Assembly: GCA_031278135.1 (NCBI GenBank)
Contig: JAITKY010000289.1
Location: 1 to 5,737 of the forward strand
Source of the DNA: Prevotellaceae bacterium
Lineage (GTDB): Bacteria; Bacteroidota; Bacteroidia; Bacteroidales; UBA932
Reading direction: 5' to 3'
Length of the DNA: 5,737 nucleotides
The translations under genes were made by a program, and so were the position numbers. The notes under the pieces are model-generated. The model was not told where the DNA came from. It worked only from the letters and a program-made list of their open reading frames with translations, and made no database searches. Shown piece after piece: positions 1 to 5,554 of this stretch (its first letter is position 1; each line of letters begins with the position of its first letter).

Positions 1-1
1 G

Positions 2-45
2 GCGTGCGATTCGATCGCATGCCGCGTGCGCGTCGATCGCACAAC
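2..45. repeat. GC-rich 22-bp imperfect tandem repeat, cut by window edge
   Basis: Two adjacent 22-bp units (2-23 and 24-45) both begin GCGTGCG and share TCGATCGCA; they match at 17 of 22 positions. The first unit with base 1 also folds: 1-10 pairs with 14-23 across a 3-nt loop, with one G-T (wobble) pair. The stretch is far more GC-rich than the DNA that follows. More copies may lie to the left. Its role is unknown. Confidence 0.5.
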
Positions 46-81
46 GGCGATAAGATTTAAGTTTGTTGCTTACGCGCACAA

Positions 82-123
82 TATCTTGAATCTTGAATTT
101 TGAATTTTAAATCTTGAATATTG
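82..123. repeat. AT-rich heptamer tandem repeat, block 1
   Basis: Six consecutive 7-bp units fit the pattern AAT-Y-TT-R with small deviations: TATCTTG, AATCTTG, AATTTTG, AATTTTA, AATCTTG, AATATTG. The strict 7-bp register shows this is a tandem repeat and not just AT-rich DNA. The same unit recurs at 382-395 and 419-474. Confidence 0.75.
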
Positions 124-274
124 ATTAGAATCTTTTTATTCAACCGGCTGACCTTTTTAGTTAAATCGTTTAAAAATACAGCAGGGGTTGAACAACTTCG
201 CAGTTCAGATGAGGAAGCACATATACCGAGCTGAGCCTGCGGCTTGTAAGGGGGTATCAACAACCATTTCTGAA

Positions 275-353
275 CAGAATTACGATCAGAATTTATAGAA
301 TTGTACAGAAATTCTGTTCATTCTATAATTCTGCAAATTCTGATCAAATTCTG
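275..353. repeat. Large imperfect inverted repeat built from CAGAATT
   Basis: The element is nearly symmetric about position 311. Matching arms are CAGAATT 275-281 with 347-353, an 11-bp perfect arm 284-294 (GATCAGAATTT) with 335-345, AGAATT 297-302 with 327-332, and ACAGAA 305-310 with 312-317. The arms are in nested order, so it could form a long imperfect hairpin or cruciform. It has no poly-T tail, so it does not look like a simple intrinsic terminator. It may be a small dispersed palindromic element. Confidence 0.7.
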
Positions 354-401
354 AGAAGTGTGAGTTTTCGGACAGACACTGAATATTAAATCTTAAATCA
401 A

Positions 402-421
402 ATTGGCAGGCGTCAGCCAAT
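402..421. repeat. Small palindrome ATTGGC/GCCAAT within the heptamer region
   Basis: ATTGGC at 402-407 is the reverse complement of GCCAAT at 416-421, with an 8-nt GC-richer loop. It separates a two-unit heptamer stretch (382-395) from the eight-unit block starting at 419. It could be an operator for the promoter 30-60 bp downstream or the remnant of an insertion into the repeat. The arms are short, so the call is modest. Confidence 0.35.
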
Positions 422-474
422 CTTAAATTTTGAATTTTGAATCTTAAATCTTGAATTTTAAATTTTAAATCTTA
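419..474. repeat. AT-rich heptamer tandem repeat, block 2
   Basis: Eight consecutive 7-bp units lie in perfect register: AATCTTA, AATTTTG, AATTTTG, AATCTTA, AATCTTG, AATTTTA, AATTTTA, AATCTTA. Only positions 4 (C/T) and 7 (A/G) vary. The block supplies the -33 element and part of the -7 element of the predicted promoter, so a change in copy number would alter promoter geometry. Confidence 0.85.
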
Positions 475-480
475 TATTTG
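450..480 (+). promoter_or_regulatory. Predicted Bacteroidota-type promoter for the operon
   Basis: TATATTTG at 473-480 is an exact match to the Bacteroides -7 consensus TAnnTTTG. CTTG at 450-453 matches the -33 TTTG consensus at 3 of 4 bases, and the 19-nt spacing is within the known range. Transcription would start near 487, leaving a leader of roughly 95 nt before the aldolase ATG. It is the only good match I see upstream of the gene run. Because the DNA is AT-rich, a chance match is possible. Confidence 0.6.
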
Positions 481-580
481 CGCGGTATTTAAGCTCTACT
501 GTTGAAGAATTGAATATCGGAAACAAGTTGATTAAATATAACGTTAAAAAATAAAAATTAAAAAAAACAAAAGAATACTT

Positions 581-1450
581 ATGATAAAGTATGTAGCACC
601 CACGCTAACGGCATTACATAGCGCCAGCGAAATAGACATCGAATCATGTCAAAAATTGTACAACTATCTCATCGAAAATCATATTGATGGAATAGCAATC
701 TTCGGCACCTCCGGAGAATTTCCACATATCCCGTTGTCGGAAAAGAAAAAACTGATAAAAGCAGCGGCGTCGCAAATCAAGCATCGCGCCGACTACGTTG
801 TCGGCACGGGAACGATGAACGCCCACGAAACCATCGAACTCTCCGAATACGCTTTCGACAGCGGAGCAGACGCCGTAATTATCGTCAGCCCGTACTATTA
901 CGGCATGACCGCCGACAGCGTCTTTGAATACTATTCCAAAGTAGCAAGCCAAGTAAAAGGAAACATCTACCTCTACAATTTCCCCGATCGGACAAGCTAT
1001 TCCATCACCCCCGAAACCGTCCTGAAACTCGCCCGAAAACACAGTAATATTATAGGAATAAAAGACACCGTCCCCGATATGGGACATACGGTAGATATAC
1101 TCAAAACAGTGAGACCCGAATTTCCGGATTTTGAAGTATTCAGCGCCTACGATAACAACTTTGTCTACAACATCCTGTCGGGCGGAAACGGCTGTGTGGC
1201 AATATTGGCAAACATCGCTCCGAAAATGTTCTCGAACTGGGTCAAAGCCGCGCGGGAAAAAAATTTCGACGCCCTCGCCGATATTCAGAAAAAAGTAGAT
1301 CGTATGATGGATATATTCGCCCTTCCTGGCAACGACAAAAGCAGTTTTAGTCGAAAAAAGAATCTTTGCGAAAGACCTGATGACATTCCCCTATCTCACG
1401 TTCCCCGAATCGAAAAAACAGGAATTGAGAAATTTTATGAAAGAATTTGA
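581..1450 (+). CDS. Dihydrodipicolinate synthase / N-acetylneuraminate lyase family aldolase, 3' end probably frameshifted
   Basis: This is a class I aldolase of the DapA/NanA superfamily: a TIM barrel that forms a Schiff base with a 2-keto acid. Visible motifs are GTSGEF at residues 42-47 (the GTTGE carboxylate-binding loop, Ser replacing the second Thr), Tyr106/107, YNFPDRTS from residue 132 with catalytic Tyr132, the Schiff-base lysine Lys161 in GIKDT, and GGNG at 201-204. Arg137 sits where DapA has its aspartate-semialdehyde-binding arginine, so true DapA activity is not excluded, but the sugar-catabolism neighbours favour a 2-keto-3-deoxy-acid aldolase. Length (289 aa) is normal. After about residue 253 the frame reads unlike the family, while the +1 frame gives a family-like tail ending KEFE and stopping at 1452-1454. 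One extra base, most simply in the AAAA run at 1337-1340, would explain this and give a 290-aa product. First gene of the operon. ATG 581 is chosen because family homology begins at once; there is no Shine-Dalgarno, only an A-rich leader. Confidence 0.85.
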   Translation: MIKYVAPTLTALHSASEIDIESCQKLYNYLIENHIDGIAIFGTSGEFPHIPLSEKKKLIKAAASQIKHRADYVVGTGTMNAHETIELSEYAFDSGADAVIIVSPYYYGMTADSVFEYYSKVASQVKGNIYLYNFPDRTSYSITPETVLKLARKHSNIIGIKDTVPDMGHTVDILKTVRPEFPDFEVFSAYDNNFVYNILSGGNGCVAILANIAPKMFSNWVKAAREKNFDALADIQKKVDRMMDIFALPGNDKSSFSRKKNLCERPDDIPLSHVPRIEKTGIEKFYERI

Positions 1451-1462
1451 ATAAAAACAACC

Positions 1463-2431
1463 ATGAAAATAGTAATACTTGACAGCAACCTTGGAGCCAT
1501 TGACCTTGAACAAAACATCGCCGCCCGTTATGGTTTCCAGATAAACAAGCCCAAACAGTGCAAAACCGAAGACGAAGTCATCTCCGTTATACATGACGCC
1601 GACGGCGTCATTGTTCAGTACGCACCCGTTACGCGTAAAGCGCTGGAAAGCGCCCCCAATCTCAAAGTAGTGAGCGAATACGGCGTAGGCGTCGACAGCA
1701 TTGACATTGCTGCCTGTACCGAAAAAGGCATTGCCGTGTGTAACGTTCCCGACTATTCATATCAGGAAGTATCCGATCAAGCAATAGCCCTCGCTCTATC
1801 CTTAGACAGGGGCGTCGTGTCGTTAGACAAACAAATACGCAGCGGAAACTACGGTCTGACAACCGTAAAACCCCTTCGCCGCATTGTCGGACGAGTATTT
1901 GGAGTCGTCGGACTAGGACGCATCGCCCGCGCCGCCGCCCTGAAAGCGCGCGGAATCGGCTACAAAGTCCTCGGTACCGATATAGCCTTTGCCTGCGGCA
2001 CGACCACCGACGATGGAATACCGGTAGTCACTTTCGACGAACTTCTTACTCAGAGCGATGTAGTATCAGTACACGTCCCGTTAATGGACGCGACAAAGCA
2101 TCTGATAAACGCCGTCGCCCTGTCGAAAATGAAACCGGAAGCCATTTTAATTAACACAGCGCGCGGAGGCGTAGTCGATACAGAAGCCTTAATCGAAGCC
2201 CTGAAAAACAAGACTATTCGAGGCGCGGGACTAGACGTCTTCGAGACCGAACCCCTGCCCAAGAATCATCCGCTGACAGCCTTAGACAATGTCGTATTGA
2301 CGCCTCATGCAGGCTATTACTCCGAAGAATCGCTCTATGAACTGAAAACCCGTCCAGTGGAAAATGCGGCGGACGTGCTGGCGGGCAAAAAACCTCGAAA
2401 CATACTGAATCCATCGGTTTTAAAATCATGA
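1463..2431 (+). CDS. D-isomer-specific 2-hydroxyacid dehydrogenase, CtBP/phosphoglycerate dehydrogenase-like
   Basis: The product (322 aa, normal length) should reversibly reduce a 2-keto acid to a D-2-hydroxy acid with a nicotinamide cofactor in the cytoplasm. The substrate-binding half starts at the N-terminus and includes EYGVGVDSID (72-81). The Rossmann half has FGVVGLGRIA (146-155), a GxGxxA variant of the usual GxGxxG, with Asp173 at the end of the second strand, suggesting NAD rather than NADP. The catalytic triad is complete: Arg234 in NTARGG, Glu263 in FETEP and His282 in TPHAG. The tail (TPHAGYYSEES, then KPRNILNP) resembles the CtBP-like bacterial subgroup more than SerA, and there is no ACT domain, so a serine-pathway role is unlikely. 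It starts 8 bp after the corrected aldolase stop, so the two are probably cotranscribed. It may act on a keto acid made by the aldolase (inference). The exact substrate cannot be read from sequence. Confidence 0.9.
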   Translation: MKIVILDSNLGAIDLEQNIAARYGFQINKPKQCKTEDEVISVIHDADGVIVQYAPVTRKALESAPNLKVVSEYGVGVDSIDIAACTEKGIAVCNVPDYSYQEVSDQAIALALSLDRGVVSLDKQIRSGNYGLTTVKPLRRIVGRVFGVVGLGRIARAAALKARGIGYKVLGTDIAFACGTTTDDGIPVVTFDELLTQSDVVSVHVPLMDATKHLINAVALSKMKPEAILINTARGGVVDTEALIEALKNKTIRGAGLDVFETEPLPKNHPLTALDNVVLTPHAGYYSEESLYELKTRPVENAADVLAGKKPRNILNPSVLKS

Positions 2432-2459
2432 ATGTTTAACAATTTAATTCTTATAAATT

Positions 2460-3593
2460 ATGTATATATTAATTGGTTTATTGATTATTGCAGTAGGCAG
2501 TTTCGGACAATCGAGTTCGTATGTCCCTATTAAAAAAGTGAAAAATTGGGCATGGGAATGTTTTTGGCTCACACAAGGCATTTTTGCATGGTTGTTATTC
2601 CCGTTTTTAGGAGCATTATTGGCTGTCCCCGAAAACAATTCTTTATTTGGAATTATAGGAAATGCCGGTAGTAGCGCCGTTTTACAATCCATTGCTTTCG
2701 GCGCTCTTTGGGGTATTGGTGGATTAACTTTCGGATTAAGTATGCGTTATCTTGGCGTAGCGCTGGGACAATCGCTTTCATTAGGTATTTGTTCAGCCTT
2801 CGGAACACTGATACCTCCGCTATTACCGCAACTTTTCCCTGATGCAGGGAAAATCACTCCTGTCTTGATTATTGGAGTAAGTATCGCTATCGCAGGTATT
2901 GCGATTATCGGTTATGCTGGAGCGTTGAAATCACAAGCTATGTCGGAAGAAGAAAAGAGAAAAGCAGTAAAAGATTTTGCTCTGAAAAAAGGTCTATTGA
3001 TAGCTCTTCTTGCCGGCGTAATGAGTGCATGTTTCAACCTGGGGCTTAATGCCGGCGCTCCTATCAAAGAACTATTATTGAGCATATCATTACAAAATAT
3101 AAATGATATAGATGTAATGACTATAGTACAAAAGTATTTACATAACGAACCAATAGACATTAAACTTAAAAACATATTAGATCATACATCTTTGTATGCA
3201 TCTCTTCCCACAACATTGTTAGTTACAATTGGTGGATTTGTTACTAATGCCATTTATTGTATTTATCAGAATGTGAAAAACAACACAGGGAAACAATATT
3301 TTTCCGTTTCGAGAAATATATTTGTTAACAATATTTTGTTCTGCTCATTGGCAGGTATATTATGGTATTCGCAATTCTTCGGATTAGGAGTCGGACAAAG
3401 TTTTCTAAAAGCAAGTCCCATAATGTTAGCTTTCTCATGGAGCATCCTTATGTCGCTCAACGTATTGTTCAGCAACGTGTGGGGTATCTTTTTGAAAGAA
3501 TGGAAAGGTTCGGGACAAAAAACTATTATAGTGTTACTAATTGGATTAGCAATGCTTGTAGCATCTATAGTTTTTCCTCAAATAATTAAATAG
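2460..3593 (+). CDS. rhaT: RhaT-family sugar/proton symporter (L-rhamnose permease-like)
   Basis: This is an integral membrane permease of the drug/metabolite transporter superfamily, RhaT family. Recognisable RhaT blocks are YVPIKKVKNWAWE (21-33), GALWGIGGLTFGLSMRYLG (81-99), a cytoplasmic-loop KKGL at 176-179, LWYSQFFGLG (301-310) and LKEWKGSG (345-352). About ten hydrophobic segments can be counted (roughly 2-15, 36-55, 72-92, 100-122, 133-155, 176-197, 250-270, 288-308, 318-344, 354-374). At 377 aa it is longer than E. coli RhaT (344 aa), chiefly because of about 30 extra polar residues between segments 6 and 7 (about 203-247). Family members are named for rhamnose, but the neighbours here are not rhamnose isomerase, kinase or aldolase genes, so the real substrate may be another sugar or sugar acid. 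The gene is more AT-rich than its neighbours (14 G/C of 60 at 3121-3180 against 37 of 60 at 2221-2280). It lies 28 bp after the dehydrogenase. Confidence 0.88.
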   Translation: MYILIGLLIIAVGSFGQSSSYVPIKKVKNWAWECFWLTQGIFAWLLFPFLGALLAVPENNSLFGIIGNAGSSAVLQSIAFGALWGIGGLTFGLSMRYLGVALGQSLSLGICSAFGTLIPPLLPQLFPDAGKITPVLIIGVSIAIAGIAIIGYAGALKSQAMSEEEKRKAVKDFALKKGLLIALLAGVMSACFNLGLNAGAPIKELLLSISLQNINDIDVMTIVQKYLHNEPIDIKLKNILDHTSLYASLPTTLLVTIGGFVTNAIYCIYQNVKNNTGKQYFSVSRNIFVNNILFCSLAGILWYSQFFGLGVGQSFLKASPIMLAFSWSILMSLNVLFSNVWGIFLKEWKGSGQKTIIVLLIGLAMLVASIVFPQIIK

Positions 3594-3610
3594 CTTTAAA
3601 TTAAATAGCC

Positions 3611-4411
3611 ATGAAAGGATTAGACGGAAAAGCCGCTATCGTTACCGGCGGCTCAAGAGGAATAGGAAAGGCAATTACGGAACGTCTGCTCGAAGAGGGC
3701 GTAAGCGTTTTATTCTGTGGTCGAAATGAGCAAACCGGCTTTGCGACGCTTGCCGAATTTAAAACGAAATACGGGAATAAAGTCCATTTTATCACCCGAG
3801 ACATGGGCGACAGAGACACGCCCGAACTACTCGTATCGAAAGGCAGAGAACTATTCGGCGAATTAGATTTTCTAGTAAATAACGCATTTCCATTTACGGC
3901 AAAGGCATTGGATGCGACGTACGACGACTGGGTACATTCATTCATGGCCGGACCGGCAGCATATGCCCGTATGATAGCCGAATTTGTGAAACAGCGTCAG
4001 CAGAAAAAAGGTTCGATAGTCTGCATCTCAAGCATATCGGGACATATCGCCCAACCTCTGCGCTGGACATACAATGCCGCAAAAGGCGCGGTGAAACAAC
4101 TGATTCGCTGTGCGGCGATGGATCTCGCTCCAGACATTCGCGTAAACTGCGTAAGTCCCGCGTGGGTGTGGACCGACGAAGTAGCAAAAGCGACTGTCGA
4201 CGGTACTCGTGAAAGCGTTCCGCAGGCATGGAACGAATACCATCTTCTACAGCAATTACAGGAGCCGAGTCAAATAGCCGCGACAGTAGCGTTTCTACTG
4301 AGCGACGACGCTGCAGTCATCACCGGTCACGACCTCTATGCCGATTCCGGTTATCTAGCTATGGGACCAGAAGGTCTAGGTAAAACCGCCAATTTCGCCG
4401 GAAGCGAATAG
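3611..4411 (+). CDS. Classical short-chain dehydrogenase/reductase (SDR)
   Basis: This 266-aa cytoplasmic NAD(P)-dependent oxidoreductase has the classical SDR motifs in order. The cofactor loop TGGSRGIG is at 12-19. Gly37-Arg38 after the second strand is compatible with NADP but not decisive. NNAF at 90-93 replaces the usual NNAG. Catalytic Ser141 (in ISSISG), Tyr154 and Lys158 (YNAAK) are present with the normal 13- and 4-residue spacing. RVNCVSPAW (177-185) and a late ADSGY matching the usual DGG-type strand complete the fold. The C-terminus runs about 20 residues beyond that strand. In this setting it most likely oxidises a sugar or sugar-acid hydroxyl, or reduces a keto sugar (inference). 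Annotation as a fatty-acid or 3-oxoacyl reductase would be only a generic family label. It starts 17 bp after the permease gene and has no Shine-Dalgarno. A block of inverted heptamer repeats begins right at its stop codon. Confidence 0.9.
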   Translation: MKGLDGKAAIVTGGSRGIGKAITERLLEEGVSVLFCGRNEQTGFATLAEFKTKYGNKVHFITRDMGDRDTPELLVSKGRELFGELDFLVNNAFPFTAKALDATYDDWVHSFMAGPAAYARMIAEFVKQRQQKKGSIVCISSISGHIAQPLRWTYNAAKGAVKQLIRCAAMDLAPDIRVNCVSPAWVWTDEVAKATVDGTRESVPQAWNEYHLLQQLQEPSQIAATVAFLLSDDAAVITGHDLYADSGYLAMGPEGLGKTANFAGSE

Positions 4412-4545
4412 ATTTTATATTTACGATTTTAGATTGATGATTTACGATTTACGATTTTAGATTAATTATACTCGTAAATCAACAATCTAAAATCGTAAAT
4501 CAAAAATCATAAATCAACAATCGTAAATCAAAAATTGTAAATAAA
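4411..4545. repeat. Two opposing heptamer arrays forming a long inverted repeat between SDR and cyclase genes
   Basis: From 4411 to 4466 there are eight 7-bp units of the type GATTTAC or GATTTTA. From 4473 to 4542 ten units of the opposite orientation follow (CGTAAAT, CAACAAT, CTAAAAT and variants). The two arrays are complementary: 4419-4446 pairs with 4473-4500 over 28 bp with one mismatch, leaving a 26-nt loop. A second register, 4447-4463 with 4484-4500, is perfect over 17 bp. It begins on the last base of the SDR stop codon and ends 7 bp before the cyclase ATG. The stem is AT-rich and has no clean T-tract, so it may stabilise the upstream mRNA or weaken read-through rather than act as a strong terminator. 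I find no TAnnTTTG promoter in it. Confidence 0.85.
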
Positions 4546-4551
4546 ATAATT

Positions 4552-5193
4552 ATGGGAAAAATAATTGATTTAACAGCTCCGATGTTCAACGGAGCGCCAA
4601 CAATGCCAATGGATCCGAAATTTGCAATAACATGGCATTGCACTCTTGAGACCTTGGGCTACAATCTTTCGCGTCTCACCACATCGACACATCAGGGAAC
4701 GCATATCGACGCGCCCCGTCACTTTTTCAACAAGGGCGAATGTATCGACGAAATATCATTAGACCGTTGCGTAGTCCGGGCAGTCAAAGTCGACCTAACC
4801 TCGAAACAACCGGATACGCCTGTTGAACCCGTCGACCTTGAACCCTACAACACCTTCATCGAACAAGGCTGTTGCGTCTTACTACATACGGGCTGGGATA
4901 AACATTTTCCGGAACAATCCTTCTTCTCAGGGTTTCCGTATGTCTCGAAATCGTTAGCCGACTGGTTTGTAAAGAAGAAAATCGGCTTGGTTGGTATGGA
5001 CATGCCCACTCCAAACGGCGACGACTGGAAATATATACACGTCAAAATGTTGGGAGCAGGTATCCTGATAGTCGAAGGACTGGCAAATATGGAACAATTG
5101 CCCGAAAAAGAAGCATTCACATTCTATTCGCTTCCGCTAAAATTGCAGGGACGCGACGGGTCTCCTGTACGGGCAATAGCTATATTGGATTAA
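4552..5193 (+). CDS. Cyclase-family metal-dependent hydrolase (kynurenine formamidase-like)
   Basis: This 213-aa protein belongs to the putative cyclase family (PF04199), which includes bacterial kynurenine formamidase (KynB) and isatin hydrolase. The signature HQGTHIDAPRHF is at 47-58. His47, His51 and Asp53 match the metal ligands of KynB, and His57 is the conserved following histidine. His163 and Glu175 have the same 12-residue spacing as the remaining KynB ligands. LLHTGW (110-115), GLVGMDMPTPN (145-155) and IVEGLANMEQLP (173-184) are further family blocks. No signal peptide is seen, so it should be cytoplasmic. No other tryptophan-degradation gene is present, so kynurenine formamidase is not supported. 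A sugar-lactone or other cyclic ester/amide opening step fits the neighbours better (inference). The gene lies 140 bp after the SDR, with the heptamer arrays between them, and shares their orientation. Its expression may therefore differ from that of the first four genes. Confidence 0.88.
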   Translation: MGKIIDLTAPMFNGAPTMPMDPKFAITWHCTLETLGYNLSRLTTSTHQGTHIDAPRHFFNKGECIDEISLDRCVVRAVKVDLTSKQPDTPVEPVDLEPYNTFIEQGCCVLLHTGWDKHFPEQSFFSGFPYVSKSLADWFVKKKIGLVGMDMPTPNGDDWKYIHVKMLGAGILIVEGLANMEQLPEKEAFTFYSLPLKLQGRDGSPVRAIAILD

Positions 5194-5312
5194 ATATACG
5201 TATCCGGAAATGTCGAATGAGTATAAACAATCATATATGATGACGTATTCTCATACTTACGGGATAGAACGAACGAGACAGAATCTTGTCCGGACGACGG
5301 ACGATTCGTTGA

Positions 5313-5424
5313 AAAATGTTTTCCGACTGTTCGCGACACGAATAGTCGTCCCGCAAGATGTTTTCCGATTATTCGCGACGTGAACAGTCGTCCTGCAAAA
5401 TGTTTTCCGATTATTCGCAAGGGA
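5313..5424. repeat. 42-bp tandem repeat, 2.6 copies, each full unit able to fold
   Basis: Units at 5313-5354 and 5355-5396 and a partial unit at 5397-5424 all contain ATGTTTTCCGA (starting at 5316, 5358 and 5400, exactly 42 bp apart) followed by NTTCGC. In unit 1, CGACTGTTCG pairs with CGAATAGTCG around a 5-nt loop, with one mismatch. Unit 2 forms the same stem with wobble pairs and one mismatch. There are no unique spacers of the CRISPR type. Function is unknown; the stem-loop periodicity suggests a structured repeat element. Confidence 0.75.
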
Positions 5425-5435
5425 CATAAAAAAAA

Positions 5436-5520
5436 GTCTGAACTGTGATTTATTTGATTTTTGTGATTGTTGTGATGAAATCAAAAGAATCATCCCAATC
5501 ACAAAAATCACAGTTCGGAC
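5436..5520. repeat. 85-bp inverted repeat; possible terminator or mobile-element end
   Basis: GTCTGAACTGTGATT (5436-5450) is the inverted copy of AATCACAGTTCGGAC (5506-5520), with 14 of 15 matching and the other position able to wobble in RNA. Further inward, TTTGTGATTG at 5460-5469 matches CAATCACAAA at 5496-5505, so the stem continues past a 9-nt bulge on the left side. Eight A residues lie immediately left (5428-5435). Read on the minus strand this is a stem followed by a T-tract, like an intrinsic terminator, yet no minus-strand gene is visible to its right. On the plus strand it could still stop or protect the operon transcript. Confidence 0.65.
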
Positions 5521-5554
5521 AAGTGAAAAAGAAAAGCATAAAAAAGTAAAAGAA

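Larger units (their letters stand above)
1..580. other. Gene-free repeat-rich region upstream of the operon
   Basis: I see no convincing gene here. The region holds a GC-rich tandem repeat at the left edge, a heptamer block at about 82-123, an inverted CAGAATT element at 275-353, two more heptamers at 382-395, a small palindrome at 402-421, a heptamer block at 419-474 and a promoter at 450-480. Between 124 and 260 the DNA is of mixed composition with no recognisable feature. A minus-strand open frame at 57-263 resembles no family I know, and its 3' third is made of heptamer repeats. Confidence 0.6.
5194..5554. other. Gene-free repeat region between the operon and the transposase fragment
   Basis: No plausible gene is visible. 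The stretch begins with a short spacer containing the 12-bp perfect palindrome ATCATATATGAT at 5230-5241. It then holds a 42-bp tandem repeat (5313-5424) and an 85-bp inverted repeat (5436-5520), followed by an A-rich leader into the transposase fragment. Open frames on the minus strand here exist only because the 42-bp period is a multiple of three. Confidence 0.55.

Noticed and set aside
57..263. Minus-strand open frame of 68 codons
   Set aside because: It resembles no family I recognise, and its C-terminal third is encoded by the 7-bp repeats. No promoter or leader supports it.
644..1087. Minus-strand open frame of 147 codons inside the aldolase gene
   Set aside because: It lies entirely antisense to a gene with clear catalytic motifs and matches nothing recognisable.
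1337..1360. Programmed -1 frameshift at the A-rich runs of the aldolase gene
   Set aside because: The family-like tail needs a +1 shift, not -1, so the usual A-run slippage direction does not fit.
4411..4551. Separate promoter for the cyclase gene
   Set aside because: No TAnnTTTG -7 element occurs in this spacer; the closest string, TATATTTA at 4416-4423, lacks the final G.
5230..5241. Perfect palindrome ATCATATATGAT as an operator
   Set aside because: It is downstream of the operon with no promoter nearby, and a 12-bp AT-rich palindrome can arise by chance.
5313..5424. CRISPR array
   Set aside because: Whole 42-bp units repeat with no unique spacers between them, and there are fewer than three copies and no cas gene.
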